Shown: positions 1 through 4,707 of the stretch, in pieces
Numbering within the stretch: the first letter of the stretch is position 1
Layout: each line of letters starts with the position of its first letter
Source: an uncultured Pseudodesulfovibrio sp.
Lineage (GTDB): Bacteria > Desulfobacterota > Desulfovibrionia > Desulfovibrionales > Desulfovibrionaceae
Reading direction: 5' to 3'
DNA: 7,520 bases
Assembly: GCA_947259235.1 (NCBI GenBank)
Contig: CAMYLL010000120.1
Location: 1 to 7,520, forward strand
Notes under the pieces: model-generated
The model's database searches: none
What the model was told of the DNA's origin: nothing
The model's input: only the letters and a program-made list of their open reading frames with translations
Position numbers and translations under genes: made by a program

Positions 1-1074
1 GATGCCCAGGGCCTGGCCGACAGCCGGGAAAGTGAGCTTGCCCTTGAAGGTATTCAGGCCAAGAGCGAGGCCCGGGTCCTTCTTGAGTGCGGCCATGCCG
101 TCGCGGGCGATGCGCAGAGCGTAGGGAAGAGTCTGGTTGACAAGGGCGAAGGTGGAGGTGTGGGGCACGGCGCCGGGCATGTTGGCCACGCCGTAGTGGA
201 CCACGCCGTCCACCACGTAGACGGGCTTGTCGTGGGTGGTGGCCTTGATGGTCTCGACGCAGCCGCCCTGGTCCACGGCCACGTCGACGATGACGGAGCC
301 TTCCTTCATGGTGGGCAGCATCTCGCGGGTGACCAGCTTGGGGGCCTTGGCACCGGGCACGAGAACCGCGCCGATGACCAGGTCGGCGTCCTGGATGGCG
401 GCGCGGATGTTGGGCTCGGTGGAGGCCATGGTGGTCAGGCGGCCCTGGAAGATGTCGTCCAGGTACTGGAGCCGCTTGTGGGAGAGATCGAGGATGGTGA
501 CGCGGGCGCCCATGCCCACGGCGATGCGGGCCGCGTTGGTTCCGACCACGCCGCCGCCGATGACGACAACCGAGGCCGGGGACACGCCGGGCACGCCGCC
601 CAGCAGCATGCCGCGTCCGCCCTGGTTCTTTTCAAGGTAGTGCGCGCCCACCTGGGTGGCCATGCGTCCGGCCACCTCGCTCATGGGCATGAGCAGGGGC
701 AGGGAGCCGTCGGGCAGGGTGACGGTTTCGTAGGCGATGCCGGTGGTTCCGGCCTTGAGCAGGGCGTGGGTCAGGGATTCGGCGGCGGCAAGGTGCAGGT
801 AGGTGAAGAGGATGAGGTCCTTGCGCAGGTAGCCGAACTCGGACTCCAGCGGCTCCTTGACCTTGATGACCATGTCCGCGGCCCATGCCTCGGCGGCGGT
901 GACCATGGTGGCGCCTGCGGCGGCGTATTCCTCGTCGCTCAGGCCGCTGCCAAGACCGGCTCCGCACTCCACGAGCAGCTTGTTGCCCTGGCGGACCAGT
1001 GTTTCCACCGCGCCGGGGGTCATGGATACGCGGTTTTCCAGCGTTTTGATTTCCTTGGGAATTCCGATAATCAT
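1..1074 (-). CDS. ald: Alanine dehydrogenase, 3' end cut by window edge
   Basis: This cytoplasmic enzyme catalyses NAD-dependent oxidative deamination of L-alanine to pyruvate and ammonium, and the reverse. I read 358 codons without a stop. The family is about 370 residues long, so roughly a dozen C-terminal residues lie outside the window. The start [20 protein letters not shown] is the canonical N-terminus, and AAGGAG lies 6 nt before the ATG. Visible key sites are R15, K73 in KVKEP and H94 in FTYLHLA (substrate-binding Lys and catalytic His of the family). The Rossmann loop is at 169-180 ([12 protein letters not shown]) with D196 ending its second strand, and the catalytic Asp is D268 in VDQGG. 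These align residue by residue with a constant offset of two to Mycobacterium tuberculosis Ald as I recall it (K75, H96, D270). It lies 43 nt downstream of a co-directional Lrp/AsnC regulator, which probably controls it. The enzyme appears intact apart from the window cut. Confidence 0.97.
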   Translation of the reverse strand, partial: MIIGIPKEIKTLENRVSMTPGAVETLVRQGNKLLVECGAGLGSGLSDEEYAAAGATMVTAAEAWAADMVIKVKEPLESEFGYLRKDLILFTYLHLAAAESLTHALLKAGTTGIAYETVTLPDGSLPLLMPMSEVAGRMATQVGAHYLEKNQGGRGMLLGGVPGVSPASVVVIGGGVVGTNAARIAVGMGARVTILDLSHKRLQYLDDIFQGRLTTMASTEPNIRAAIQDADLVIGAVLVPGAKAPKLVTREMLPTMKEGSVIVDVAVDQGGCVETIKATTHDKPVYVVDGVVHYGVANMPGAVPHTSTFALVNQTLPYALRIARDGMAALKKDPGLALGLNTFKGKLTFPAVGQALGI

Positions 1075-1093
1075 GGCAGGCTCCTTGGCTTGT

Positions 1094-1116
1094 AAAAATG
1101 TCCGCCGCTGTGGCGG
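1094..1116 (-). terminator. Possible weak attenuator between lrp-like gene and ald
   Basis: Read on the minus strand, the 43-nt gap between the regulator stop and ald holds a short hairpin. Its arms are CCGCC and GGCGG, with a 5-nt loop, at 1102-1116. Three bases later comes a run of five T (1094-1098). The 5-bp stem is short, so this would at most reduce read-through from the regulator into ald rather than block it. Confidence 0.3.
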
Positions 1117-1117
1117 G

Positions 1118-1600
1118 TTATGCGTTGAATTCCTTGATCACGGCGTCGGGCAGCAGCAGCCACTTGCGCCGGGATTTCATGACCACGAACGACTCGCTGG
1201 AGTTGACCCCGCCCACCTTGGACAGGTCCTGATCCAGAAAGTCGTAGAGGTCTCCGATCTCTTCCGAACAGACGATTTCCACGATGATGTCATAGCGGCC
1301 GGTGACCACGGCGCACCAGTTGACCCGGGGCAGGGAGCCGATCTGGGCCAGCTTTTCGTCGAGCTGCTCGTGGCTGTGCAGGGAGATGCCCACCAGGGCG
1401 ATGGTCAGCCCCCGCGTCTTCATTGGGTCTATCAGCCCGGCCACCCGGAGCACCCCGGCCGAGATCAGGTTCTTGAGCCGCGAGCGGACCGTGGGCGGGG
1501 TCACGCCGATTTCGTCGGCCACCTTGCCGGGCGAGAGCTGGCCGTCCGCTGTCAGGGCGGCGACCAGTTTCTTGTCGTGGAGGTCGAGGGTACTTTTCAT
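1118..1600 (-). CDS. Lrp/AsnC-family transcriptional regulator
   Basis: This 160-residue cytoplasmic regulator has the standard length and layout of the Lrp/AsnC feast-famine family. The N-terminal helix-turn-helix lies about residues 5-55, with the recognition helix in [12 protein letters not shown] (34-45). The C-terminal RAM/AsnC ligand-binding and oligomerisation domain runs about 65-145. The GRYDIIVE segment (101-108) matches the family's effector-pocket loop, G-x-YD. It is the first gene of a two-gene minus-strand unit with ald. By analogy with AldR- and Lrp-type regulators of alanine dehydrogenase, alanine or another amino acid is the likely effector; this is inference. The start is supported by the family N-terminus ([12 protein letters not shown]), but the Shine-Dalgarno is only AAAGG about 7 nt upstream, so translation may be modest. 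Palindromes overlapping its promoter suggest autoregulation. Confidence 0.93.
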   Translation of the reverse strand: MKSTLDLHDKKLVAALTADGQLSPGKVADEIGVTPPTVRSRLKNLISAGVLRVAGLIDPMKTRGLTIALVGISLHSHEQLDEKLAQIGSLPRVNWCAVVTGRYDIIVEIVCSEEIGDLYDFLDQDLSKVGGVNSSESFVVMKSRRKWLLLPDAVIKEFNA

Positions 1601-1626
1601 AAAGGAGCCTTTGTTGCGACGATCTT

Positions 1627-1646
1627 GTTCTTTTTGAAAAATGAAC
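1627..1646. promoter_or_regulatory. Imperfect 20-bp dyad just after the expected transcription start
   Basis: GTTC at 1627-1630 and GAAC at 1643-1646 flank matched T/A runs, and 8 of 10 base pairs of the dyad match. Its centre (1636.5) is 26.5 bp from the centre of the palindrome at 1652-1674. A weaker third dyad (1685-1702, 6 of 9 pairs) lies on the other side of the -35. Together they suggest an array of regulator sites across the promoter. Confidence 0.4.
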
Positions 1647-1651
1647 AGCTC

Positions 1652-1674
1652 GTTTTTATCGAAATGATAAAAAC
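1652..1674. promoter_or_regulatory. Perfect 9-bp-arm palindrome over the -10 and spacer (putative operator)
   Basis: GTTTTTATC (1652-1660) and GATAAAAAC (1666-1674) are exact inverted repeats separated by 5 bases. The site covers the whole -10 and most of the spacer of the promoter for the Lrp-like gene. A protein bound here would exclude RNA polymerase. Lrp/AsnC proteins bind dyads of about this size, so autorepression is the simplest reading. The binding protein is inferred. Confidence 0.6.
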
Positions 1675-1682
1675 AATGTCAA
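1655..1682 (-). promoter_or_regulatory. Sigma70-type promoter of the lrp-like/ald unit
   Basis: On the minus strand a perfect consensus -35 (TTGACA, 1677-1682) is followed by a 16-bp spacer and a -10 of GATAAA (1655-1660, 4 of 6 consensus). Transcription would start near 1648, giving a leader of roughly 48 nt before the regulator start at 1600. No other comparably good promoter was seen for ald, so ald is probably transcribed from here. Confidence 0.7.
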
Positions 1683-1891
1683 CTGGTTTTCTGAAAAAAT
1701 CCACTCACGCCGTCCCGGTGAGCGCAACGACGGTCCTGTGGCGGGCGCTCTGTCTAGCATAGCGCACGACGTGCGGTTTGCGAACAGGGGGCGTGTTATT
1801 ATGTGATGGTCCTGCGGCATCAAGCCGAACGGGTGTCGGGCGTAGGGCGTGACAAGGCAGGCCAGGGCGCTGTCCGTGTGGAGGTGGCGGC

Positions 1892-1931
1892 GGAAAAATG
1901 CGGAGACGGGCCGTCCCGTGAGCGGCCCGTC
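1892..1931 (-). terminator. Intrinsic terminator of the glycine-zipper lipoprotein gene
   Basis: On the minus strand, 24 nt after the lipoprotein stop, GACGGGCCG and CGGCCCGTC form a perfect 9-bp stem with a 9-nt loop (1905-1931). After a 6-nt spacer comes a run of five T (1894-1898). The spacer before the T-run is longer than ideal, so efficiency is uncertain. Confidence 0.55.
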
Positions 1932-1954
1932 CCATGCTCGCGTGTGCGGGGCGG

Positions 1955-2413
1955 CTACTGGACCATCTGCCAGGTTCCGTCGGGCTGGCGATACGCCTTG
2001 GCATAGATGGTTTCCATCCGCCCGTCGGGCATGCGCGCCTGGAGGGTGACGTCGCGCTCTATGCGGCCGTCGCCATATTGCCTGGGCGGCTCGGGGATGG
2101 CCTGGTAGCGGGTGCGCGTGTCCGGGTTGACCCAGGTGGATGCCTGGCCCGAGGGCATGGTTTCCAGGGTCTGGGAGACCTGGGTGCGGTCGTACTTGTC
2201 CATCTCGTTGCCCACGATGTAGCCCACGAGCATGCCCGCGCCGCCGCCGATGGCCGCGCCGGATATCTTGTTCTTGAAGGTCAGGGCGCCCAGGGTGGAC
2301 CCGGCCAGTATGCCGAGCAGGGCGGAGTTCTGGGCCGTGGTCGTGGTGCATCCGGCCATGAGGATCAGGGTCAGGGCCAGGGCGGCCGTGGTTCTCAGAG
2401 GGTTGGTTGTCAT
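1955..2413 (-). CDS. Glycine-zipper lipoprotein (17-kDa surface antigen-like)
   Basis: This 152-residue protein begins with a lipoprotein signal peptide. It has R7, a hydrophobic stretch about 10-20, and lipobox M-A-G-C with the modified cysteine at C22. The residue after it is Thr, not Asp, so by the E. coli Lol rule it would go to the outer membrane. Residues about 33-68 form a glycine-zipper membrane-associating segment (G34, G38, G42, then G52, G56-G58, G60, G64, G68), typical of Rick_17kDa/YMGG-type envelope lipoproteins. The C-terminal half (about 85-152) is polar with a VNPDTRTRYQAIP segment and ends in a DGTWQMVQ motif common in this class, suggesting a small periplasmic beta domain. 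AGGAG lies close before the ATG. It is transcribed alone and has its own terminator. The specific function is unknown; envelope integrity or stress is a guess from the family. Confidence 0.85.
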   Translation of the reverse strand: MTTNPLRTTAALALTLILMAGCTTTTAQNSALLGILAGSTLGALTFKNKISGAAIGGGAGMLVGYIVGNEMDKYDRTQVSQTLETMPSGQASTWVNPDTRTRYQAIPEPPRQYGDGRIERDVTLQARMPDGRMETIYAKAYRQPDGTWQMVQ

Positions 2414-2531
2414 GGGGTATCTCCTTTTTGCGGCCGTGATCGTGTTCGTTGCTGTCTTTGTTTCTCCTTATGCAACGGGTGTGCCTCCATGCAATAACCT
2501 GATTTCATTTCTATTTTTGCGCACAGCGGCA

Positions 2532-2558
2532 GTTCGTATGCTCGAACCGTGCGCACGG
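2532..2558. promoter_or_regulatory. Adjacent palindromes upstream of the lipoprotein gene
   Basis: GTTCG/CGAAC with a 6-base gap (2532-2547) directly abuts a perfect 12-bp palindrome CCGTGCGCACGG (2547-2558). Both lie about 120-145 bp upstream of the lipoprotein start, in a gap that must hold its promoter. I could not fix -35 and -10 boxes. These may be operator sites or a short structured element. Confidence 0.3.
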
Positions 2559-2642
2559 GGGCGCAACTTTTGTCCGCTCTTTTGCGCTCCTTCGGGCGTG
2601 GCCTTGCCGGGACGGCCGCGATCACCCGGCCCTTCTCCAAAG

Positions 2643-2679
2643 GAAAAGGCCGGAAGCCTCCCGAAGGGGCTTCCGGCCT
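2643..2679 (-). terminator. Strong intrinsic terminator of the MauE-rhodanese operon
   Basis: On the minus strand, 21 nt after the rhodanese stop, AGGCCGGAAGCC and GGCTTCCGGCCT form a perfect 12-bp stem (arms 2647-2658 and 2668-2679) with a 9-nt loop. A short T-run (TTTT, then CC and TTT) follows. The position and strength fit the end of the operon. Confidence 0.85.
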
Positions 2680-2700
2680 GTGCTGGTTCGTTGGGTATGT

Positions 2701-3216
2701 CTATTCGCCGGTGGCCACAGGGTAGCCCGCGCCCTTCCAGGCAAAGATGCCGCCGGGCAGGCGCTTGACGTTGGTATAGCCGAGCTTTTTGGCCCAGACT
2801 GCGCCGTTGTCGCTGCGGCCGCACTTGACGTAACCGCAATAGACCACAATGAGCTTGTCCTTGTCCGGGCCGAGCAGGGCGGTATAGTCGGCCTCGCTCT
2901 TGCCGTCGGTTCCGGCCGCGTCCCAGGTTGCCATGGGCTTGATGGGAAAGAGGAACTGCACTGCGCCGGGAACGTGTCCCTTCACGTAGCTGTCCTCGTA
3001 GGGCATGGTGTCGACGATGACCATGGCCTCGCCCTTGTCCTGCAGTTCCTTGAGGTCGGCCACGGTGAGCAGTTCATAGTCGCCCTTGACGGTTTCGCGG
3101 GCCAGCTTGACGGCCTCGGCCTCCTTGACCACTTCACGCTCGAACTTGTCTTCGCCGCCCAGGCATCCGGTCAGCAAAACGGACACCGCGAGGATCATAA
3201 AACACAGTCTTTTCAT
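2701..3216 (-). CDS. Rhodanese-domain lipoprotein
   Basis: This 171-residue predicted lipoprotein carries a single rhodanese domain. The signal peptide ends in lipobox L-T-G-C with modified C18. A charged linker follows (about 20-45), then the rhodanese fold at about 46-168. The fold includes IVDTMPYEDSYVKGHVPGAVQF (67-88), matching the conserved D-x-R/x...GHIPGA region. The active-site loop follows VVYC, with candidate sulfur-carrying C127, a second cysteine C132, then R134 and S135, and PGGIFAWKGAGYPV closes the domain. The loop from C127 to R134 is longer than the usual C-x4-R. The likely role is sulfane-sulfur transfer or binding outside the cytoplasm; the substrate is unknown. The open frame extends far upstream, but the ATG at 3216 is chosen because it begins the signal peptide, has AAGGAG 8 nt upstream, and overlaps the stop of the preceding membrane gene (ATGA). 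That overlap implies translational coupling. Confidence 0.88.
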   Translation of the reverse strand: MKRLCFMILAVSVLLTGCLGGEDKFEREVVKEAEAVKLARETVKGDYELLTVADLKELQDKGEAMVIVDTMPYEDSYVKGHVPGAVQFLFPIKPMATWDAAGTDGKSEADYTALLGPDKDKLIVVYCGYVKCGRSDNGAVWAKKLGYTNVKRLPGGIFAWKGAGYPVATGE

Positions 3217-3698
3217 CGAGAATACTCCTTGCTCCCTGAAAAATAGCGAAGCGGAGAGCGGGGAAGGACCCCGCTGGTCCTTCTCTGCCAATACATGAAA
3301 AGACATGCCGCGAGCATGATCAGGTCGCGGTACATGGTCTGCGTGAGCGTCCCCGCGCCGCCATCGCTCTCCGAGGGGCCGAAGCATCCGCAGTCCACGT
3401 CGAACCCCATGTGGATGGCATAGGCGATGACGCCCATGAACACCAACAACTGTGCGACAACCAACCCCAACGCGCCCCGCAGGTTCAGGATCAGCCCCGC
3501 TCCGGAGGCGATCTCCACCACGGGCAGGACGCGGGCCAGCAGTTTGGCCGCCCCCCAGCTGACAAGGCCGTAGCCGTCGATGGCCCGGGCGAAGGCGTCC
3601 GGGTCGGCCAGCTTGAGCGCACCCGCATAGATGAAGACGCCGCCGATGACGAGCCGAAGCAGTCTGTACAGGGTCCGGGAAGTCAGAATCTTTTTCAT
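3213..3698 (-). CDS. MauE/DoxX-like integral membrane protein
   Basis: This 161-residue inner-membrane protein has four predicted transmembrane helices, at about 11-30, 51-72, 75-97 and 122-138. After helix 1 comes the pattern K-L-x-DPDAFARAIDGYGL (29-45), typical of MauE/DoxX-family proteins. After helix 3 is DCGCFG (102-107), a two-cysteine motif seen in MauE-type proteins, which is likely redox active or metal binding on the periplasmic side. MauE itself assists methylamine dehydrogenase maturation. No mau genes are visible here, so only the fold is claimed. The gene overlaps the rhodanese lipoprotein by ATGA and is the first gene of a two-gene operon. GGAG lies 4 nt before the ATG, and a 7-bp hairpin directly precedes that ribosome-binding site. 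A joint role in envelope thiol or sulfur chemistry is inference. Confidence 0.85.
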   Translation of the reverse strand: MKKILTSRTLYRLLRLVIGGVFIYAGALKLADPDAFARAIDGYGLVSWGAAKLLARVLPVVEIASGAGLILNLRGALGLVVAQLLVFMGVIAYAIHMGFDVDCGCFGPSESDGGAGTLTQTMYRDLIMLAACLFMYWQRRTSGVLPRSPLRYFSGSKEYSR

Positions 3699-3701
3699 GT
3701 G

Positions 3702-3729
3702 TCTCCGCGCCGTCCGAAACTACGGACGG
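3702..3729 (-). promoter_or_regulatory. Leader hairpin next to the ribosome-binding site of the MauE-like gene
   Basis: CCGTCCG and CGGACGG (arms 3710-3716 and 3723-3729) form a perfect 7-bp stem with a 6-nt loop. It ends 4 nt before the GGAG of the MauE-like gene (3702-3705 on the plus strand). It could influence initiation or mRNA stability, or act as a DNA operator. Confidence 0.4.
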
Positions 3730-3730
3730 A

Positions 3731-3910
3731 CATGTTGTTGTAGATAGATTCGGTCGATAGAGCAAATAGATATGATCAATTATAACGTTTGGCACCAGGG
3801 AGTCGCAGGGCGGCCGTTGTCACCATAAAAGTCTAGAAAAAATCAAGAAGATCAGGCACAACCATGTTGTTGGTGAAAAATACTATTAAATTAGCATGAT
3901 AAGATCAATT
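3731..3910. repeat. Degenerate ~50-bp direct repeat in the divergent intergenic region
   Basis: Two copies lie in the same orientation at 3731-3781 and 3863-3910. Each starts with CATGTTGTTG, has AGCA exactly 30 bases later, then a GATA, and ends with GATCAATT. The second copy is 3 bases shorter between AGCA and GATCAATT. The 20 bases between CATGTTGTTG and the base before AGCA match poorly (8 of 20). Copy one overlaps the -10 and start region of the minus operon; copy two lies upstream of the MerR-like gene. The conserved ends look like bound motifs rather than a recent duplication. Confidence 0.45.
3779..3808 (-). promoter_or_regulatory. Probable promoter of the MauE-rhodanese operon
   Basis: On the minus strand there is a perfect -10 TATAAT (3779-3784). 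The best -35 at 18 bp is CTGCGA (3803-3808), only 3 of 6 consensus, so the promoter may need an activator. Transcription would start near 3772, giving a leader of about 70 nt. Confidence 0.45.
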
Positions 3911-3980
3911 TTTTCTTGAGATAACGCTGAAACTTTTGTACTCCAATGAAGAACAACAAGGTAAGACAAGGGAGAGGGGT

Positions 3981-4583
3981 ATGACCGGCAAGAAAGTGTT
4001 GTCCGTGGCTGAGATAGCTCGCGAGCTCGAATTGCCCGAATCGACGGTCCATTACTGGAAGAACCGGTTCGCACAGCACCTGCCCAGCGTGGGGCGCGGA
4101 CGGCTGAAGCGGTTCAGGCCCGAGGCCATTGAGGTCTTCGCCACCATCTCCCGCCTGCTCAAGGAGGGCCACACGGCTCGCGATGTCATGGACCAGCTCG
4201 GTCAGGCCTATCCCTTCCAGGCCGACGCCATGCCCGAGGGCGCGTCCATGCCCCCGGCCATGTCCGGCGCGGCAATGGAACCGGCCATGAAGATGGCCGC
4301 TGCCATCGGGTTCGAGATAGCCAAATCCGTGGGCGAGGGCATCCGCAGCGTGCTGGCCCCGGGCGGCGACGGCGGCGCGGATGTGGCCGAGGTTCGCCAG
4401 GGGCTAGAGGACGCGGCCCTGCGCATCACCTCCCAGATGGAGGAGACCCAGGTCCTCAAGGCCGAGAACGAAGTGCTCAAGGAAAAGCTCAAGATCATGG
4501 AGGCGGAGATGGTCCGCCTGCGCAAGGACCGCCGCGAGATGGAGAAGTACCTCCTTGACAAGATCCGTTCCGTGACTACCTAA
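3981..4583 (+). CDS. MerR-superfamily HTH protein with C-terminal coiled coil
   Basis: This is a 200-residue DNA-binding protein. Residues about 5-75 form a MerR-type winged helix-turn-helix: LSVAEIARELELPESTVHYW (7-26), then the wing around RGRLKRFRP (39-47), then VFATISRLLKEGHTARDVMDQL (52-73). A Met/Pro/Ala-rich linker follows (about 83-103), then an alpha-helical region. A strongly heptad-patterned coiled coil (about 150-197) ends near the C-terminus. There is no effector domain and no cysteine, so it is not a metal or redox sensor of the classical MerR type. The HTH-linker-coiled-coil plan resembles RacA-like proteins. It could be a regulator or a nucleoid/chromosome-binding protein. I chose the ATG at 3981 because AAGGGAG precedes it. 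A TTG at 3936 would add 15 residues but has no ribosome-binding site. htpG follows 121 nt downstream on the same strand. Confidence 0.8.
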   Translation: MTGKKVLSVAEIARELELPESTVHYWKNRFAQHLPSVGRGRLKRFRPEAIEVFATISRLLKEGHTARDVMDQLGQAYPFQADAMPEGASMPPAMSGAAMEPAMKMAAAIGFEIAKSVGEGIRSVLAPGGDGGADVAEVRQGLEDAALRITSQMEETQVLKAENEVLKEKLKIMEAEMVRLRKDRREMEKYLLDKIRSVTT

Positions 4584-4584
4584 A

Positions 4585-4599
4585 CCCGCGTGACGCGGG
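4585..4599 (+). terminator. Short GC-rich hairpin after the MerR-like gene
   Basis: CCCGCG and CGCGGG with a 3-base TGA loop begin one base after the stop codon. No T-run follows, so this is not a classical intrinsic terminator. It may stabilise the mRNA end, or the transcript may run on into htpG. Confidence 0.3.
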
Positions 4600-4644
4600 A
4601 AATCCCTTCCCCCGATCCAGTCTATTTCGAATCACCGCCTCGCC

Positions 4645-4665
4645 AGCCGGGCCGCGCGCCCGGCT
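4645..4665 (+). promoter_or_regulatory. GC-rich hairpin in the htpG leader region
   Basis: AGCCGGGC and GCCCGGCT form a perfect 8-bp stem with a 5-base loop, about 40 nt before the htpG start. No T-run follows, so termination is unlikely. It may be part of a structured 5' leader. Confidence 0.35.
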
Positions 4666-4680
4666 CGGCGGCGCGCATCT

Positions 4681-4707
4681 CATGATCATACGGAGGTATA
4701 TCGCATG
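4681..4707 (+). promoter_or_regulatory. htpG ribosome-binding site and start codon inside a possible hairpin
   Basis: The Shine-Dalgarno GGAGG (4692-4696) lies 8 nt before the ATG. ATAC (4688-4691) can pair with GTAT (4696-4699), leaving GGAG as a tetraloop. CATG (4681-4684) can pair with CATG (4704-4707), which contains the start codon. The stem is short and AU-rich, so it would be marginally stable. This is the behaviour expected of a heat-melted leader on a heat-shock gene, but it does not match the ROSE or fourU thermometer families. Confidence 0.35.

Larger units (their letters stand above)
1601..1954. other. Intergenic region, no gene supported
   Basis: This 354-base gap holds the promoter and operator dyads of the Lrp-like gene at its left end (about 1627-1702). 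The terminator of the lipoprotein gene is at its right end (1898-1931). Between 1703 and 1897 I see only a short inverted repeat, CGCAC/GTGCG with a 3-base loop (1763-1775). It has no T-run and no obvious role. Open frames that cross this stretch have no ribosome-binding site and a composition that does not look like protein. Confidence 0.7.
3699..3980. other. AT-rich divergent intergenic region
   Basis: This 282-base gap is visibly more AT-rich than the flanking genes. It holds the leader hairpin and -10 of the minus operon and the two-copy repeat described separately. It also holds the ribosome-binding site (AAGGGAG, 3968-3974) of the plus-strand MerR-like gene. I could not assign a convincing plus-strand promoter. 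The best candidate is TTGGTG (3870-3875) with CATGAT (3895-3900) at a long 19-bp spacing, which MerR-activated promoters sometimes show. Confidence 0.5.

Noticed and set aside
160..1095. 311-codon plus-strand open frame opposite ald
   Set aside because: Antisense shadow. The minus strand encodes alanine dehydrogenase with all key residues, and the plus-strand product is low-complexity Gly/His/Ala.
1656..2351. 231-codon minus-strand frame running from the lipoprotein gene into the intergenic region
   Set aside because: It is out of frame with the clear lipoprotein and crosses its terminator. It has no ribosome-binding site and an Arg/Pro/His-rich composition typical of a shifted frame.
2701..3795. 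364-codon reading of the rhodanese frame as a fusion with an N-terminal extension
   Set aside because: The upstream part is a shifted frame of the MauE-like gene. A lipoprotein signal peptide with a good Shine-Dalgarno starts at 3216.
3790..3808. TTGGCACC followed by GTCGCA as a sigma54 promoter
   Set aside because: The GG and GC dinucleotides are not in the required 10-bp spacing; the GC is two bases too far.
3936..3980. TTG start adding 15 residues to the MerR-like protein
   Set aside because: No Shine-Dalgarno precedes it, while AAGGGAG precedes the ATG at 3981 and the HTH begins soon after that.
4584..4704. CIRCE (TTAGCACTC-N9-GAGTGCTAA) or sigma32 promoter before htpG
   Set aside because: No CIRCE half-site is present. 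CCCCGAT (4611-4617) has no CTTGAA-like partner at the right distance.
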